NCBI GenBank assembly: GCA_963678035.1
Contig: OY782666.1
Span: 496,001 to 560,000, forward strand
Length of the DNA: 64,000 nucleotides
Direction: 5' to 3'
Source: Seleniibacterium sp963678035
Lineage (GTDB): Bacteria > Desulfobacterota > Desulfuromonadia > Desulfuromonadales > Geopsychrobacteraceae
The notes beneath the pieces are model-generated. The model was given only the letters and a program-made list of their open reading frames with translations. It had not been told where the DNA came from and ran no database searches. Below, piece by piece: positions 1 to 8,924 of this stretch. Position numbers and translations under genes: made by a program. Positions within the stretch are counted from its first letter, which is position 1, and each line of letters opens with the position of its first letter.

Positions 1-1571
1 TGTGCGGCCAGTTGCGCCGGCGTGATTTCAGCCAGTTCAACGCCAATGGCGGTGGCGCGCTGGCGATACAGTTCGAACAGCTCCTGCTGACTTGGCGAGG
101 CTGGAACCCGGTCGGCACCTGGAATGGTCGCCGGTTTGGCCGGTTGTTCCTCGCGGATCAATTGCGGCGGATCCTGTTGATTGGGAATCCGCTGCTGCCA
201 CCACTGGCGGAACGACTGTTCGTCGGTCGGCGTCGGCAATTCGCGGCAGCTCAGCCAGTTAGCTGCAGACTGGTTGGTGGCTCGCAACAGCGGCGCAAGC
301 GATTTGTTACGCAACAGTTTGCGCGCGGCAGCGATGCCGCGCCGATAGGAGCCGGGGTAAGCGGCCAGCCGGGCTGGCAGCAGGTTTTTTACGGTCGCCT
401 GGCGGTTGCGGTTGCGCAGAGTGCGGTGGAAACTGCGCAATGGCACCTTGACCGCACAATAATCGACGCAGCGGCCGCACAGGGTGCAGGCGTTGGCCAG
501 ATCCGGATAGATGTTTTCCCCCCAGATCAATGATGACAGCACCGTACCCATGGGGCCGGAATAGGGGGATTCATAAGCGTGGCCGCCGACCGCATTATAG
601 ACCGGGCAGTGGTTGAGACAGCTACCGCAGTGCAGGCAGTGAAGAATCTCCCGCCAGGGACCGGCGGCGATGTTGGTGCGGCCGTTGTCAAGGAGCACCA
701 CATGGACTTCTTCCGGTCCTTCGCACTCTCCAGATCGGCGCGGCCCGGTGGTCATACTGATATAGCTGGAAGCGCGCTGGCCGGTGGCGGAACAGGTCAG
801 CAGCGAGAGGAAGTCGGGCAGATCCTTGATGCTGGGGATAATTTTTTCCATACCGACCAGGGCGACATGAACCGGCGGCAGGCTGGTGCACATGCGGCCG
901 TTCCCCTCGTTGGTGACGATGGTCACGGTGCCGGTGTCGGCGACGGCAAAGTTGCAGCCGGTAATTCCCATGCCCGCTTCTAAAAAGCGATGGCGCAGCA
1001 CCTTACGGGCGAAACGGACCATCCCTTCGACATCAAGGTTGTCCGGGGCGCAGAGCTTCTCTGCAAACAGGCTGCGCACTTCGTCCTGGCTACGGTGAAT
1101 GGCTGGGGCGAGGATGTGGGACGGATGTTCACCGGCCAGTTGGATGATGAATTCACCCAGGTCGGTTTCGGTGACTTCAACGCCGGCCGCCTGCATCAGC
1201 TGGTTCAGGCCGATCTCTTCAGTGGTCATGGACTTGGATTTGACCGCGACCTGAACGCCGTGAGCCTTGGCGATCTCGGTGATAATCCGCCCGGCGTCGG
1301 CGGCGTCTTTGGCCCGGTGAACAATACCGCCCTGGCGTTCAACGTTGGCGGCAAATTGATCGGCCCATTTGGCCAGATCTCCGGAAACCTCAATCTTGCG
1401 AGAACGGCCCCAGTCGCGCAGGGCGTCGAAATCGGGCTTACTGGCCACGGTTTTAGCGCGCATATCAGCCAGAACCCCGGCGGTCTTGCGCACCGCGGCA
1501 CGCAGGCGGGCGTCGGGGATGGCGCGGGCGCTGGCCAGCCGGAAGCTATGGCGGGTCAATGATCTTTTCAT
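1..1571 (-). CDS. lutB: Lactate utilization iron-sulfur protein LutB, partial; possible LutB-LutC fusion
   Basis: Iron-sulfur subunit of the LutABC complex that oxidises L-lactate to pyruvate in the cytoplasm. The reading frame starts at an ATG (1571) overlapping the lutA stop as ATGA and stays open to the left edge, so the 3' end is missing. Two ferredoxin-type clusters are visible, CLHCGSCLNHC near residue 310 and CTLCGRCVDYC near residue 360, preceded by the LUD-type domain. LutB proteins usually end near residue 470. Here the frame continues through a Pro/Ala-rich linker into QQELFELYRQRATAIG (about residues 497-512), which resembles the start of LutC. A LutB-LutC fusion is therefore likely but cannot be proved from this window. 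It is the last visible gene of the dctPQM-larA-lutAB run. Confidence 0.9.
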   Translation of the reverse strand, partial: MKRSLTRHSFRLASARAIPDARLRAAVRKTAGVLADMRAKTVASKPDFDALRDWGRSRKIEVSGDLAKWADQFAANVERQGGIVHRAKDAADAGRIITEIAKAHGVQVAVKSKSMTTEEIGLNQLMQAAGVEVTETDLGEFIIQLAGEHPSHILAPAIHRSQDEVRSLFAEKLCAPDNLDVEGMVRFARKVLRHRFLEAGMGITGCNFAVADTGTVTIVTNEGNGRMCTSLPPVHVALVGMEKIIPSIKDLPDFLSLLTCSATGQRASSYISMTTGPRRSGECEGPEEVHVVLLDNGRTNIAAGPWREILHCLHCGSCLNHCPVYNAVGGHAYESPYSGPMGTVLSSLIWGENIYPDLANACTLCGRCVDYCAVKVPLRSFHRTLRNRNRQATVKNLLPARLAAYPGSYRRGIAAARKLLRNKSLAPLLRATNQSAANWLSCRELPTPTDEQSFRQWWQQRIPNQQDPPQLIREEQPAKPATIPGADRVPASPSQQELFELYRQRATAIGVELAEITPAQLAA

Positions 1572-2320
1572 GCCCGGCCTCCCTGCAGTGCTTCGGCCAT
1601 CAACTCCGCCAGGTGCACAAAGCGCTGCCGGTTCATGCCCAGGCGCTTGGCACCGTTGCTCAAATGGGTCAAGCAGCTCAGGTCAAGGGCGGTGACAACC
1701 TCGGCGCGGGTGGCGACGATGGCGTCCAGTTTGTCATGGAGCAGCTGGCCGGACACCTCGGGCAGCTTGACGCTGAAGGTGCCGCCAAAGCCGCAGCAGG
1801 TATCGGCGTTGGGCAGGGGAACAAATTTGTCGCCGCACAGTTGCTGGAGGTATTTTTCCGCCACCCCGACTAGACCGATGCCGCGCAGGGTTCGGCAGGT
1901 GGAATGGTAGGTGGTCAATACCGGAGCCGGTAGCGCCGGCAGCTGGTGGATCCCGGCTTTATCGAGGAATTCGCAGAACTCAAAGGTCTTGCTGCCCAGG
2001 GCGACAAAACGTTTGTGCAGGGCCGGGTCGTCGGTGAACAGTTCCGGGTAGCCGTTGCGGACGGTATCGACGCACGAAGAACTGGGGGCGACGATGGCCG
2101 GGGAATCCTCGAACACCTCAAGAAAATGCCGGGCCAGGATCCGCGCCTCGGCCGGTTCGTTGCTGTTGAACCATTTCTGGCCACAGCAGGTCTGGTTGGC
2201 TGGGAAGGCGACTTCAAAGCCGGCAGCTTCCAGAACGGTGACACAGGCACGACCGACAGCCGGGTAAAGGGTTTCTGCGGAACAGGTCAGAAATAGGGCT
2301 ACGTGTGAAGGCAACAACAT
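1568..2320 (-). CDS. lutA: Lactate utilization protein LutA (CCG-domain oxidoreductase subunit)
   Basis: LutA subunit of the lactate oxidation complex, about 250 residues, usual family length. Two cysteine-rich CCG domains are visible: the first has LFLTCSAETLYP and NQTCCGQKWFN, the second has YHSTCRTLRG and DTCCGFGGTFS, the residues expected to bind Fe-S clusters. I place the start at 2320 (MLLPSHVALF) because homology begins there; an in-frame upstream ATG at 2428 would add 36 residues unlike the family. The stop overlaps the lutB start by 4 bp, so the two are translationally coupled. larA lies 165 bp upstream on the same strand. Confidence 0.92.
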   Translation of the reverse strand: MLLPSHVALFLTCSAETLYPAVGRACVTVLEAAGFEVAFPANQTCCGQKWFNSNEPAEARILARHFLEVFEDSPAIVAPSSSCVDTVRNGYPELFTDDPALHKRFVALGSKTFEFCEFLDKAGIHQLPALPAPVLTTYHSTCRTLRGIGLVGVAEKYLQQLCGDKFVPLPNADTCCGFGGTFSVKLPEVSGQLLHDKLDAIVATRAEVVTALDLSCLTHLSNGAKRLGMNRQRFVHLAELMAEALQGGRA

Positions 2321-2485
2321 GTCAATCACTTCCAAACTGGCGATGAACTTATCGGTTGTTGAAAAGGTCCAGCCATGGATCTTTTCAGGCAGGGGCGGGG
2401 AAAATGCAGCTCTCCCAACCTTGCGCAAATTAAAGAATCAGGAATCTGTCTTGGTTGATAATCGTCCATTCCCGGGCTCTACAGG

Positions 2486-3757
2486 CTAAAGGACACAGCC
2501 GACATAAGGCCCTTCAGGGACGATATAAATGCTTTGACTTTGCGCGCAGAGCTCGGGCAGTACCGCCGCCGGGTCCGTGACCAGGGTCATGCCGAAGGGG
2601 TCGATGTCCTGCTGGGTCAGGTGCGGGGAATAGAGCAGAATTCTGCCGCAACGTTCAAGAGTCTGAAAATAGACCTGCGCTCCCCACTGGTCAATAACGA
2701 AATTGTCAGGTTGACTGTAATGGGTGCGAAATTGCTTCGGCGAGGCATTGGCCGAACGGATGATGTCGCAATAGCTGCGGCTGCCGAGCCCTTCGCTGCA
2801 GCCGGCAATCATCAAAATGGTGCCGCCCGGGCGGACGATATTCCCGGCTGCGATCAGCCCTTTGCTCGACTGATAAAGGGTGGCGTCGAGGGGGTAGCCA
2901 CCGCCGCTGGTGATGACCAGATCGGCGGGGGTGCCGACATGAACCACAGCATTGCTCTCCGCCTGCCGGCAACCGGCGGTAAAGGCCGTTTGCGGATCAC
3001 CGCTGAAGATGGCCACCGGTTGTTTGGCGTCGTCGATCAGCACATTGGCGATGAAATCAACCCCGGCGGCAGCGCTGACCGTATTGATATGGTGGCGGAA
3101 CGGATTGTCGGCAATCCGCGCGGTCGCCACATCAGGATGATCGACCAGGGCGAAGGAGTGCATGAATTTCATGGTCTCGAAACTGGCCAGCCCGGGCAGG
3201 ATCGATTTGCCGCCGCCGGAAAAACCGGCAAAAGGGTGGGGTTCGATCAGGCCGGTGAGGATCTTGAATTCGGCGTCCAGGTAATGGCGGTTGACTTCGA
3301 TGGGCGCACCGTCGATGACCGCCACCTGGCGCAGGTTGTCACGCGCGTGGCAGTCGTGATTGATGATCCGGTAGTTGGCGGCGATCTCGCCACCGACCAG
3401 TTCTTCCAGCTCGCTACCCAGGTTGGGACGATGCATCCCGGTGGCAATCAGGATGGTGATGGCGTCGCGGGGGATTCCGGCCTGTTCCAGGCTGCTCAAC
3501 AGCGGCGGTAATAGCAGTGGGTTGGGCACCGGCCGAGTGATATCGGAAATCACCACGCAGGCCGATTGCTTTCCCCTGGCCAGTTCCCGCAGCGGAGCGC
3601 AACCTAAGGGTTGCTCCAGGGACTTGGCGATGTCAGCTGCGCTGAGGATGGCTGCACTGGCTTTTCGGGTTTGCACCAGACGGGTTTTTTGCGCCGCTCC
3701 CGCAGGCAGCTGCAGGGTCATTTTGTCGCGAGAACAGGGCATTTCTACAGACATCAT
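2486..3757 (-). CDS. larA: Nickel-dependent lactate racemase LarA
   Basis: Converts D- and L-lactate (or a related 2-hydroxy acid) using the nickel pincer nucleotide cofactor. The 423-residue protein keeps every catalytic residue known from the Lactobacillus plantarum enzyme, at nearly the same numbers: R75 in SDITRP, H109 in ATGMHRP, H174 in IEPHPF, cofactor-binding K184 in GGGKS, H200 in KFMHS, and Q296/K299 in LYQSSKG. The cofactor genes larB, larC and larE are not in this window and must be elsewhere if the protein is active. It sits between dctM (6 bp away) and lutA, so it most likely lets LutAB burn both lactate isomers. LarA homologues can act on other 2-hydroxy acids, so substrate is inferred from context. 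Confidence 0.9.
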   Translation of the reverse strand: MMSVEMPCSRDKMTLQLPAGAAQKTRLVQTRKASAAILSAADIAKSLEQPLGCAPLRELARGKQSACVVISDITRPVPNPLLLPPLLSSLEQAGIPRDAITILIATGMHRPNLGSELEELVGGEIAANYRIINHDCHARDNLRQVAVIDGAPIEVNRHYLDAEFKILTGLIEPHPFAGFSGGGKSILPGLASFETMKFMHSFALVDHPDVATARIADNPFRHHINTVSAAAGVDFIANVLIDDAKQPVAIFSGDPQTAFTAGCRQAESNAVVHVGTPADLVITSGGGYPLDATLYQSSKGLIAAGNIVRPGGTILMIAGCSEGLGSRSYCDIIRSANASPKQFRTHYSQPDNFVIDQWGAQVYFQTLERCGRILLYSPHLTQQDIDPFGMTLVTDPAAVLPELCAQSQSIYIVPEGPYVGCVL

Positions 3758-3763
3758 TAGGTT

Positions 3764-5041
3764 TTACCTCAAGAAAAGTTTGGGCAGCAGCAAGGAAATA
3801 TCCGGGATATAAGTCACCAGCAGCAGGCAGCAGAGTAGAATTGCCAGCAAGGGCAACACACCGCCAACCACGGTCCTTAACTTCTCACCGGTCACCCCCA
3901 TGGAAACGAACAGGTTGAGCCCGAAGGGCGGGGTTAGCATGCCGAATTCGATATTCAGCACCATGACGATGCCGAAATGGACCAGGTCGATATGATACCC
4001 CTGCAGGGTATCAAGGAACAGCGGCGACAGAATCAACACCGCACTGACGCTGTCCATGAAACAACCCAAAATCAGCAGCAACAGGTTGATGGCCAGCAGG
4101 AACAGCCAGGGGCTGTGGATATGCTCCATGACGAAGCGGGCGACCATGGCCGGGATCTCCTCGGCGGTCAGCAGCCAGTTAAAGGTCATGGCCCCGGCCA
4201 GCAAAAACAGCAGGCAGGATGCCATAATGGAGGATTCCCGGCAGATTTCGGGAATTTCCCGCAGGGAACATTCCCGGTAGATGAACAGTTCCACGAACAG
4301 GGCATAGCCGACACTGACAGCAGCCGCCTCGGTCGGCGTGAAAACCCCAGAATAGATTCCGCCCAGCACGACCACCGGCAGCAGAATGGCCCAGAACCCT
4401 TCTTTCCCCGTGCGGATGACTTCGGCCAGACTCGGCCGTTCACCGATTTTCCAGTTGTGGCGCCGGGCGCAGAGGACGGTGTAGATAACCTGGGACAGCC
4501 CGATCAGCAGGCCGGGCAGGATTCCGGCCATGAACATCTCGGCCACGGAGACGTTCATCACCAGGCAGTAGAGGATCATCGGAATCGACGGCGGGATGAC
4601 AATTCCCAGCGAGCCGGAGGTGGTGATCAGGCCGATTGCAAAACGTTTGTGGTAACCGGCTTCGACCAGGGCCGGAATCATGATCGAGCCGATGGCGACC
4701 ACCGTGGCCGGGCCGGAGCCGGAAATGGCGGCAAAGAAGATACAGGCCAAAACCCCGGACACGCCGAGGCCGCCGGGAATCCAGCCGACCAGGGAGTTGA
4801 TAAAGGCGATCAGACGTTTGGCAATGGCCCCTTTGGTCATGATCGATCCGGCCAGGACGAAGAAGGGGATGGCCAACAGCACAAAGGAGTCAAGGGAGTT
4901 GAAGAGCTGCTCCACCACGGCCTGCTGGGGAGTAAAGGAGAACAGCTGCAGGGCGATCATGGTGACGATGATCAACATGAAGGCCAGCGGAACTCCGGCC
5001 AGCATCAGGGCGGCAAAGCCGATGGCGACGGTGGTCATCAT
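3764..5041 (-). CDS. dctM: TRAP transporter large permease DctM
   Basis: Large membrane subunit of a tripartite ATP-independent periplasmic transporter that imports an organic acid using an ion gradient. The 425-residue protein is hydrophobic throughout, with about 12 membrane segments. Typical DctM stretches include GSGPATVVAIGSIMIPAL and TTSGSLGIVIPPSIPMIL. The start is at the first of two adjacent ATG codons (5041), which overlaps the dctQ stop as ATGA; a longer upstream frame lies inside dctQ and is unlike the family. Together with dctQ and dctP and next to larA/lutAB, it probably takes up lactate or another 2-hydroxy acid; the substrate is inferred. Confidence 0.93.
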   Translation of the reverse strand: MMTTVAIGFAALMLAGVPLAFMLIIVTMIALQLFSFTPQQAVVEQLFNSLDSFVLLAIPFFVLAGSIMTKGAIAKRLIAFINSLVGWIPGGLGVSGVLACIFFAAISGSGPATVVAIGSIMIPALVEAGYHKRFAIGLITTSGSLGIVIPPSIPMILYCLVMNVSVAEMFMAGILPGLLIGLSQVIYTVLCARRHNWKIGERPSLAEVIRTGKEGFWAILLPVVVLGGIYSGVFTPTEAAAVSVGYALFVELFIYRECSLREIPEICRESSIMASCLLFLLAGAMTFNWLLTAEEIPAMVARFVMEHIHSPWLFLLAINLLLLILGCFMDSVSAVLILSPLFLDTLQGYHIDLVHFGIVMVLNIEFGMLTPPFGLNLFVSMGVTGEKLRTVVGGVLPLLAILLCCLLLVTYIPDISLLLPKLFLR

Positions 5042-5547
5042 GACAGCTGTCCTCCGCAATCGGCTTTCGGCGTCTGGAGCCGGCCGCGCAGGGCGTTCCA
5101 GGCACTCCGATAAAAACGCAGCGCCATGATCAGGGCAAAGAACGGAATCGGCAGATAGGCGATGTACATGGGCATCTGCATGGCCGCCGAGGTATTGCCA
5201 AAGTTGTAATTGCGCACGACCAGGCGAAAGCCATAGAAAGCCAGATCCAGCATGGCGCAGCCGCACAACAAGCCGATGCCGCAGTGGAGGGCTCTGCGGA
5301 CGCGGGGTTTGGCCGAACTGATCAGTAGGTCCATGGAAAAATGGGTGGCGTATTTGACGCCCAGGCTGGCACCGAGGAAGGTGGCAAAAATACCGACATA
5401 ACGCCCGGCTTCCTCAAACCAGGTAAAGCTGATGTCCAGGGCATAGCGGCAGAAAACCTGAATAACGGCGACCAGAGCCAGACCCAGGAAGGTCAGGCTG
5501 AGAGTTAATTCCTCAATGCGGCCGAGCAGGCCGAACAAGCGCTTCAT
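5038..5547 (-). CDS. dctQ: TRAP transporter small permease DctQ
   Basis: Small membrane subunit of the TRAP transporter, about 169 residues with four predicted membrane helices. The segment FTWFEEAGRYVGIFATFLGA is the characteristic DctQ region with acidic and aromatic residues between helices. I start at 5547 (MKRLFGLLGR) because a GGAG ribosome site lies 6 bp upstream on the minus strand; an in-frame ATG 24 bp earlier has no such site. It overlaps dctM by 4 bp. A strong stem-loop separates it from dctP. Confidence 0.9.
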   Translation of the reverse strand: MKRLFGLLGRIEELTLSLTFLGLALVAVIQVFCRYALDISFTWFEEAGRYVGIFATFLGASLGVKYATHFSMDLLISSAKPRVRRALHCGIGLLCGCAMLDLAFYGFRLVVRNYNFGNTSAAMQMPMYIAYLPIPFFALIMALRFYRSAWNALRGRLQTPKADCGGQLS

Positions 5548-5613
5548 TGGTGCTCCAAGCGGGCATGGCAAAGGGAGGGGTGTTGCCCCTCCCTCGCAGG
5601 TACTGAAATGTGA

Positions 5614-5632
5614 ACTGCCCGCATCGGGCAGT
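5614..5632 (-). promoter_or_regulatory. Stem-loop between dctP and dctQ
   Basis: Perfect 8-bp stem ACTGCCCG/CGGGCAGT with a 3-nt loop in the 92-bp gap after dctP. It has no U-run, so it is more likely a mRNA-stability or partial-termination hairpin than a full terminator. That would let the periplasmic binding protein be made in excess over the permeases, a common arrangement in TRAP operons. The function is inferred. Confidence 0.5.
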
Positions 5633-5639
5633 CACCGGA

Positions 5640-6659
5640 TTATTGCTTATGCTCTTTGATCTTGGCCAGCATGAAATCGAAAATATCATCGCCGATGAGA
5701 CCGCGATATTTGTCCCACACCGGGATCATCGCGACGCGGAAGGCTTCCCGCTCTTCGGGCGTCAGGTTAATCAGTTCAACCCCATGTTGTTTGCAATACT
5801 CCTCGATGGACATATTCAGCTTCGGCAAGTTCTGTTTGATCTCCGCGTTGCGGGCCCGGTTGGTCTGGGTGGCCAGGTTGGCGGCTTCGCGGAAGATCTG
5901 CTGTTCCTTGGGACTTAACCGCTCCCAGAAGTCAATATTGACAAGGATGATGCATTCGGTCAGGGCGTGCTGGGTATTGGTGACGTACTTGGTGACCTCG
6001 GGGAAATTCATCAGCACGGCGGTCATCAGCGGGTTTTCCTGGGCGTCGATCACCCCGGTCTGCAGGGCGCTGTAGACTTCGGGGAAGGGAATCCCCACGG
6101 TTGAGGCACCGAGCTGATTAAAGGTGTCGAGGTAGGCCGGGGAGTTCATCACCCGAACTTTCAGCCCTTTGATATCGGCCGGAGTGCGGACCGGGTGCTT
6201 GGTGTTGGAAAAATCGCGGATTTCGTTTTCGACCCAGCCGATGCCGACAAAGCCCTTTTTCGGCAGATAGGAGAAGACTTTGTCCTTGACTGCCTGGTCA
6301 TCCAACACTGCGTAAGCCGTGGCCCGGTCGGGAAACAGAAACGGCATGTCGAGGATCGCCACTTCCGGGACAAAATTCTGCAGCACCGCGGTGGTGATGG
6401 CGGCGATCTGCAGACTGCCCGATTGAACCTGAGAGGCCATGGAGCGTTCGTTGCCGAGCTGGCCCATGGGGAAGGTGGCAATATTGTATTTACCGTTGGT
6501 TTTTTCGCGGACGTAGTCGGCAAAAACATCGATCCCTTTGGACATCCCGTGGAAGGTCGGAGCAATGTGACCGAATTTGATCTTCGCCGCAAAAGACAAG
6601 GTCGGGACGGACGCTGTCAATAGCAGCAGGATGGTAAGGCAACCGAGCAGTTTTCTCAT
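5640..6659 (-). CDS. dctP: TRAP transporter periplasmic substrate-binding protein DctP
   Basis: Periplasmic binding protein of the DctP/TAXI-type TRAP family, 339 residues. A signal peptide is visible (MRKLLGCLTILLLLTASVP, cleaved near SFA-AKIKF). The family hallmark region with the conserved arginine that binds the substrate carboxylate is seen in GLKVRVMNSPAYL, followed by IDAQENPLM. I choose the ATG at 6659 because an AGGAG site sits just upstream and a signal peptide follows; an ATG 33 bp earlier lacks both. It is the first gene of the lactate-type operon dctPQM-larA-lutAB. Substrate is inferred from those neighbours. Confidence 0.93.
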   Translation of the reverse strand: MRKLLGCLTILLLLTASVPTLSFAAKIKFGHIAPTFHGMSKGIDVFADYVREKTNGKYNIATFPMGQLGNERSMASQVQSGSLQIAAITTAVLQNFVPEVAILDMPFLFPDRATAYAVLDDQAVKDKVFSYLPKKGFVGIGWVENEIRDFSNTKHPVRTPADIKGLKVRVMNSPAYLDTFNQLGASTVGIPFPEVYSALQTGVIDAQENPLMTAVLMNFPEVTKYVTNTQHALTECIILVNIDFWERLSPKEQQIFREAANLATQTNRARNAEIKQNLPKLNMSIEEYCKQHGVELINLTPEEREAFRVAMIPVWDKYRGLIGDDIFDFMLAKIKEHKQ

Positions 6660-7122
6660 GGCAGTATTCTCCTGGGCAAATAAATCAATCAACAGACCGC
6701 GCCATTATGACCGGCACGGAACAAGACAAAATTTCCTGTTTTGGATACCTGAAAGATGCAGTTATAGATGACTGTTTAGTATGGCTGAACTGTGTTTGGC
6801 GAATCCAAAATTTTTTTGTGAGTTCAGGGGGTTGCAAGATAATATGCCGCCAGATGGGTGTCAAGAACCTTCGCCGGAGCCGTTGTCTCTGGCACTGCGG
6901 CCCTGGTTGCGAAGATGTTTTTTTCTAGTACAGTTTGTTCAGTGAAGCCCCAGGCGAAGCTACGCTGAGTCCATGCGGCTGAAAACGGAGGGGGCCTGGC
7001 AGACCGACTGTTGAGCATGACCACGGCTACGGCCTTCACCACTATCCTTTCCGATCCCATCGACTCTTCCTTTGCTGCCCCAGGTGCTTCTTTGCCAACC
7101 CTTTCTCTTCGGAGGTCCCCGC
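6660..7122. other. Divergent intergenic region between dctP and aldA
   Basis: A 463-bp gap between two divergently read genes, so it must carry promoters for both. I see no credible coding frame. I found no clean sigma-54 or strong sigma-70 match and no obvious operator palindrome. The AT-rich stretch 6720-6850 is the likeliest promoter zone for dctP. The aldA ribosome site (GGAGG) ends the region. Confidence 0.5.
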
Positions 7123-8559
7123 ATGAAAACCTATCAGCAGTTTATCAATGGCGAGTTCAGGGATTCCAGCAGCAACGAGGTTTTTGAAGTCCTGAATCCT
7201 TTCACCGAGCAAGTGATTTCCACGGCACCCAAAGGAGGGACAGCCGACGCCGAGGCAGCGTTGGCCGCGGCCACTGCTGCGCAGCCCGCCTGGGCGGCCA
7301 GACCGGCCAGCGAACGGGCCGGTTATCTAAAGCAGATGGCTGCTGTGATCCGGGCCAACCGGGTCGAGCTGGCCCGGGTGCTGATGGAAGAGCAGGCCAA
7401 GGTCTCGTCCCTGGCTCAGGTCGAGATCGATTTCACCGCGGATTATTTTGATTACTATGCCGGCTGGGCGCGGATTTACGAGGGGGAAATCATCCAGAGT
7501 GATCGCCCCAAGGAGAACATTCTGCTGTTCCGCCAACCCATCGGGGTGGTGGCGGGGATCTGCCCCTGGAATTTTCCGTTTTTTGTCATGGCCCGCAAGG
7601 TGGCCCCGGCGTTGCTGACCGGGAATACCATCGTGGTCAAGCCGAGCAGTGAAACCCCCAACAGTACCTTTGAATTCGCCAAACTGGTGGCACAGCTCGA
7701 TCTGCCCAAGGGTGTCCTGAATATTGTTTCCGGAGGTGGTGGGACCCTGGGCAATGCCCTGGTAAAAAGCCCCCTGACCGGCATGGTTTCGCTGACCGGC
7801 AGTGTTGAAGCCGGACAGAAGATTATTACTGCAACCGCCGAGAACATTACCAAGACCTCGCTGGAACTGGGCGGCAAGGCACCGGCCATCGTTTGCGCTG
7901 ACGCCGATCTCGACCTGGCAGTCAAAGCGATCGTTGCCTCGCGGGTGATTTTCAGCGGTCAGGTCTGCAACTGCGCGGAACGGGTCTATGTGGATGACAA
8001 GGTTGCCGGCGAGTTTCTGGATAAACTGACCAAAGCCATGGCTGCAGTTAGCTACGGCGACCCCGCTGCCGATCCCAACCCGGACATGAGCTGCCAGGTC
8101 AGTCTGGATCAATTGGAAAAAGTCGAAGCCATGGTCGAGCGCGCCAAGCAGGACGGCGCTGAAGTCCTGACCGGCGGTTCTCGCCCCAACGATACCAGTC
8201 ACGGCTATTTCTATCAGCCGACCCTGTTGGCCAATTGCCGCCAGGACATGGAGATCATGCGCCAGGAAATCTTTGGTCCGGCCCTGCCGGTGATGACCGT
8301 CAGCGGCCTGGATGAAGCCATCGCCATGGCCAATGATTGCGAATTCGGACTGACCTCGTCCATTTTCACCAATAATATCGGTTCGGTGATGCGCGCCTGC
8401 AACGAATTGAAATACGGAGAAACCTACGTCAACCGCGAGCATTTCGAAGGGATGCAAGGGTTCCACGCCGGCTGGCGGAAGTCGGGTATCGGCGGCGCCG
8501 ACGGTAAGCACGGCCTCTACGAATATTTGCAGAGCCACGTGGTTTATATTCAGAGCTGA
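7123..8559 (+). CDS. aldA: Lactaldehyde/glycolaldehyde dehydrogenase AldA
   Basis: NAD-dependent aldehyde dehydrogenase, 478 residues, closely resembling E. coli AldA (479 residues) along its whole length. Shared features include the cofactor region ICPWNFPFF (146-154), the general base E248 in LELGGKAPAI, the catalytic cysteine in SGQVCNCAERV (C282 by motif spacing), and the C-terminal GWRKSGIGGADGKHGL. It would oxidise L-lactaldehyde to L-lactate or glycolaldehyde to glycolate in the cytoplasm. The start at 7123 follows a GGAGG site; an earlier in-frame start at 7072 lacks homology. It is divergent from dctP, and its product lactate is the substrate of LarA and LutAB across the gap. Two hairpins follow its stop. 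Confidence 0.9.
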   Translation: MKTYQQFINGEFRDSSSNEVFEVLNPFTEQVISTAPKGGTADAEAALAAATAAQPAWAARPASERAGYLKQMAAVIRANRVELARVLMEEQAKVSSLAQVEIDFTADYFDYYAGWARIYEGEIIQSDRPKENILLFRQPIGVVAGICPWNFPFFVMARKVAPALLTGNTIVVKPSSETPNSTFEFAKLVAQLDLPKGVLNIVSGGGGTLGNALVKSPLTGMVSLTGSVEAGQKIITATAENITKTSLELGGKAPAIVCADADLDLAVKAIVASRVIFSGQVCNCAERVYVDDKVAGEFLDKLTKAMAAVSYGDPAADPNPDMSCQVSLDQLEKVEAMVERAKQDGAEVLTGGSRPNDTSHGYFYQPTLLANCRQDMEIMRQEIFGPALPVMTVSGLDEAIAMANDCEFGLTSSIFTNNIGSVMRACNELKYGETYVNREHFEGMQGFHAGWRKSGIGGADGKHGLYEYLQSHVVYIQS

Positions 8560-8593
8560 TTGCGAGTTTTTTCGCCGGAAGCCTGATAAAAAA

Positions 8594-8618
8594 GGAGCCG
8601 GCTGCTGAAGCCGGTTCC
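8594..8618 (+). terminator. Hairpin downstream of aldA (first)
   Basis: Ten-base inverted arms GGAGCCGGCT and AGCCGGTTCC with a short loop, 35 bp after the aldA stop. There is no clean T-run after it. It probably works together with the next hairpin. Confidence 0.55.
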
Positions 8619-8624
8619 CTGACT

Positions 8625-8665
8625 GAACAACGGGTCAGTTGACTATATCGACTGGCCCGTTGTTC
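8625..8665 (+). terminator. Hairpin downstream of aldA (second)
   Basis: Fifteen-base arms GAACAACGGGTCAGT and ACTGGCCCGTTGTTC, one mismatch, 11-nt loop. The stem is long enough to stop or protect the aldA transcript, and could also act on convergent transcripts. No strong T-tract follows, so intrinsic termination is not certain. Confidence 0.55.
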
Positions 8666-8704
8666 TGTGCAGAGACGTGAGCGTTCTCTGGTAGGAGTGG
8701 AAAA

Positions 8705-8878
8705 TTTTTCTTTTGTGATTAGCACTGATCTTCCGCTACAGAAGAATCCCCCCATTGCAAAGGGGGAAGGGGGGATTTGGCAGCCAATACAAAAGTCAAA
8801 TCCCCCTGAATCCCCCTTTAATAAAGGGGGAGCCGACTTTGCGGAAGATTTGTATTAATCAGTTTTTCTTTTGTGATT
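8705..8878. repeat. Palindromic MITE-like intergenic repeat
   Basis: A 16-bp direct repeat (TTTTTCTTTTGTGATT at 8705-8720 and 8863-8878) brackets about 140 bp. Just inside, imperfect inverted ends of about 21 bp (around 8715-8735 and 8841-8862, sharing ATCTTCCGC) enclose blocks of CCCCC/GGGGG palindromes. No coding frame is present. The structure fits a small non-autonomous mobile repeat with a duplicated target, although 16 bp is long for a target duplication. It lies between the convergent ends of aldA and the histidine kinase gene. Confidence 0.5.
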
Positions 8879-8924
8879 CCTGCCCCCTTGATGGGGGAAG
8901 GCTAGGATGGGGGTGAAAATTGGT

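Noticed and set aside
3977..5113. A 378-codon plus-strand frame opposite dctM
   Set aside because: Very Gln/Asp/His-rich translation, antisense to a conserved permease gene.
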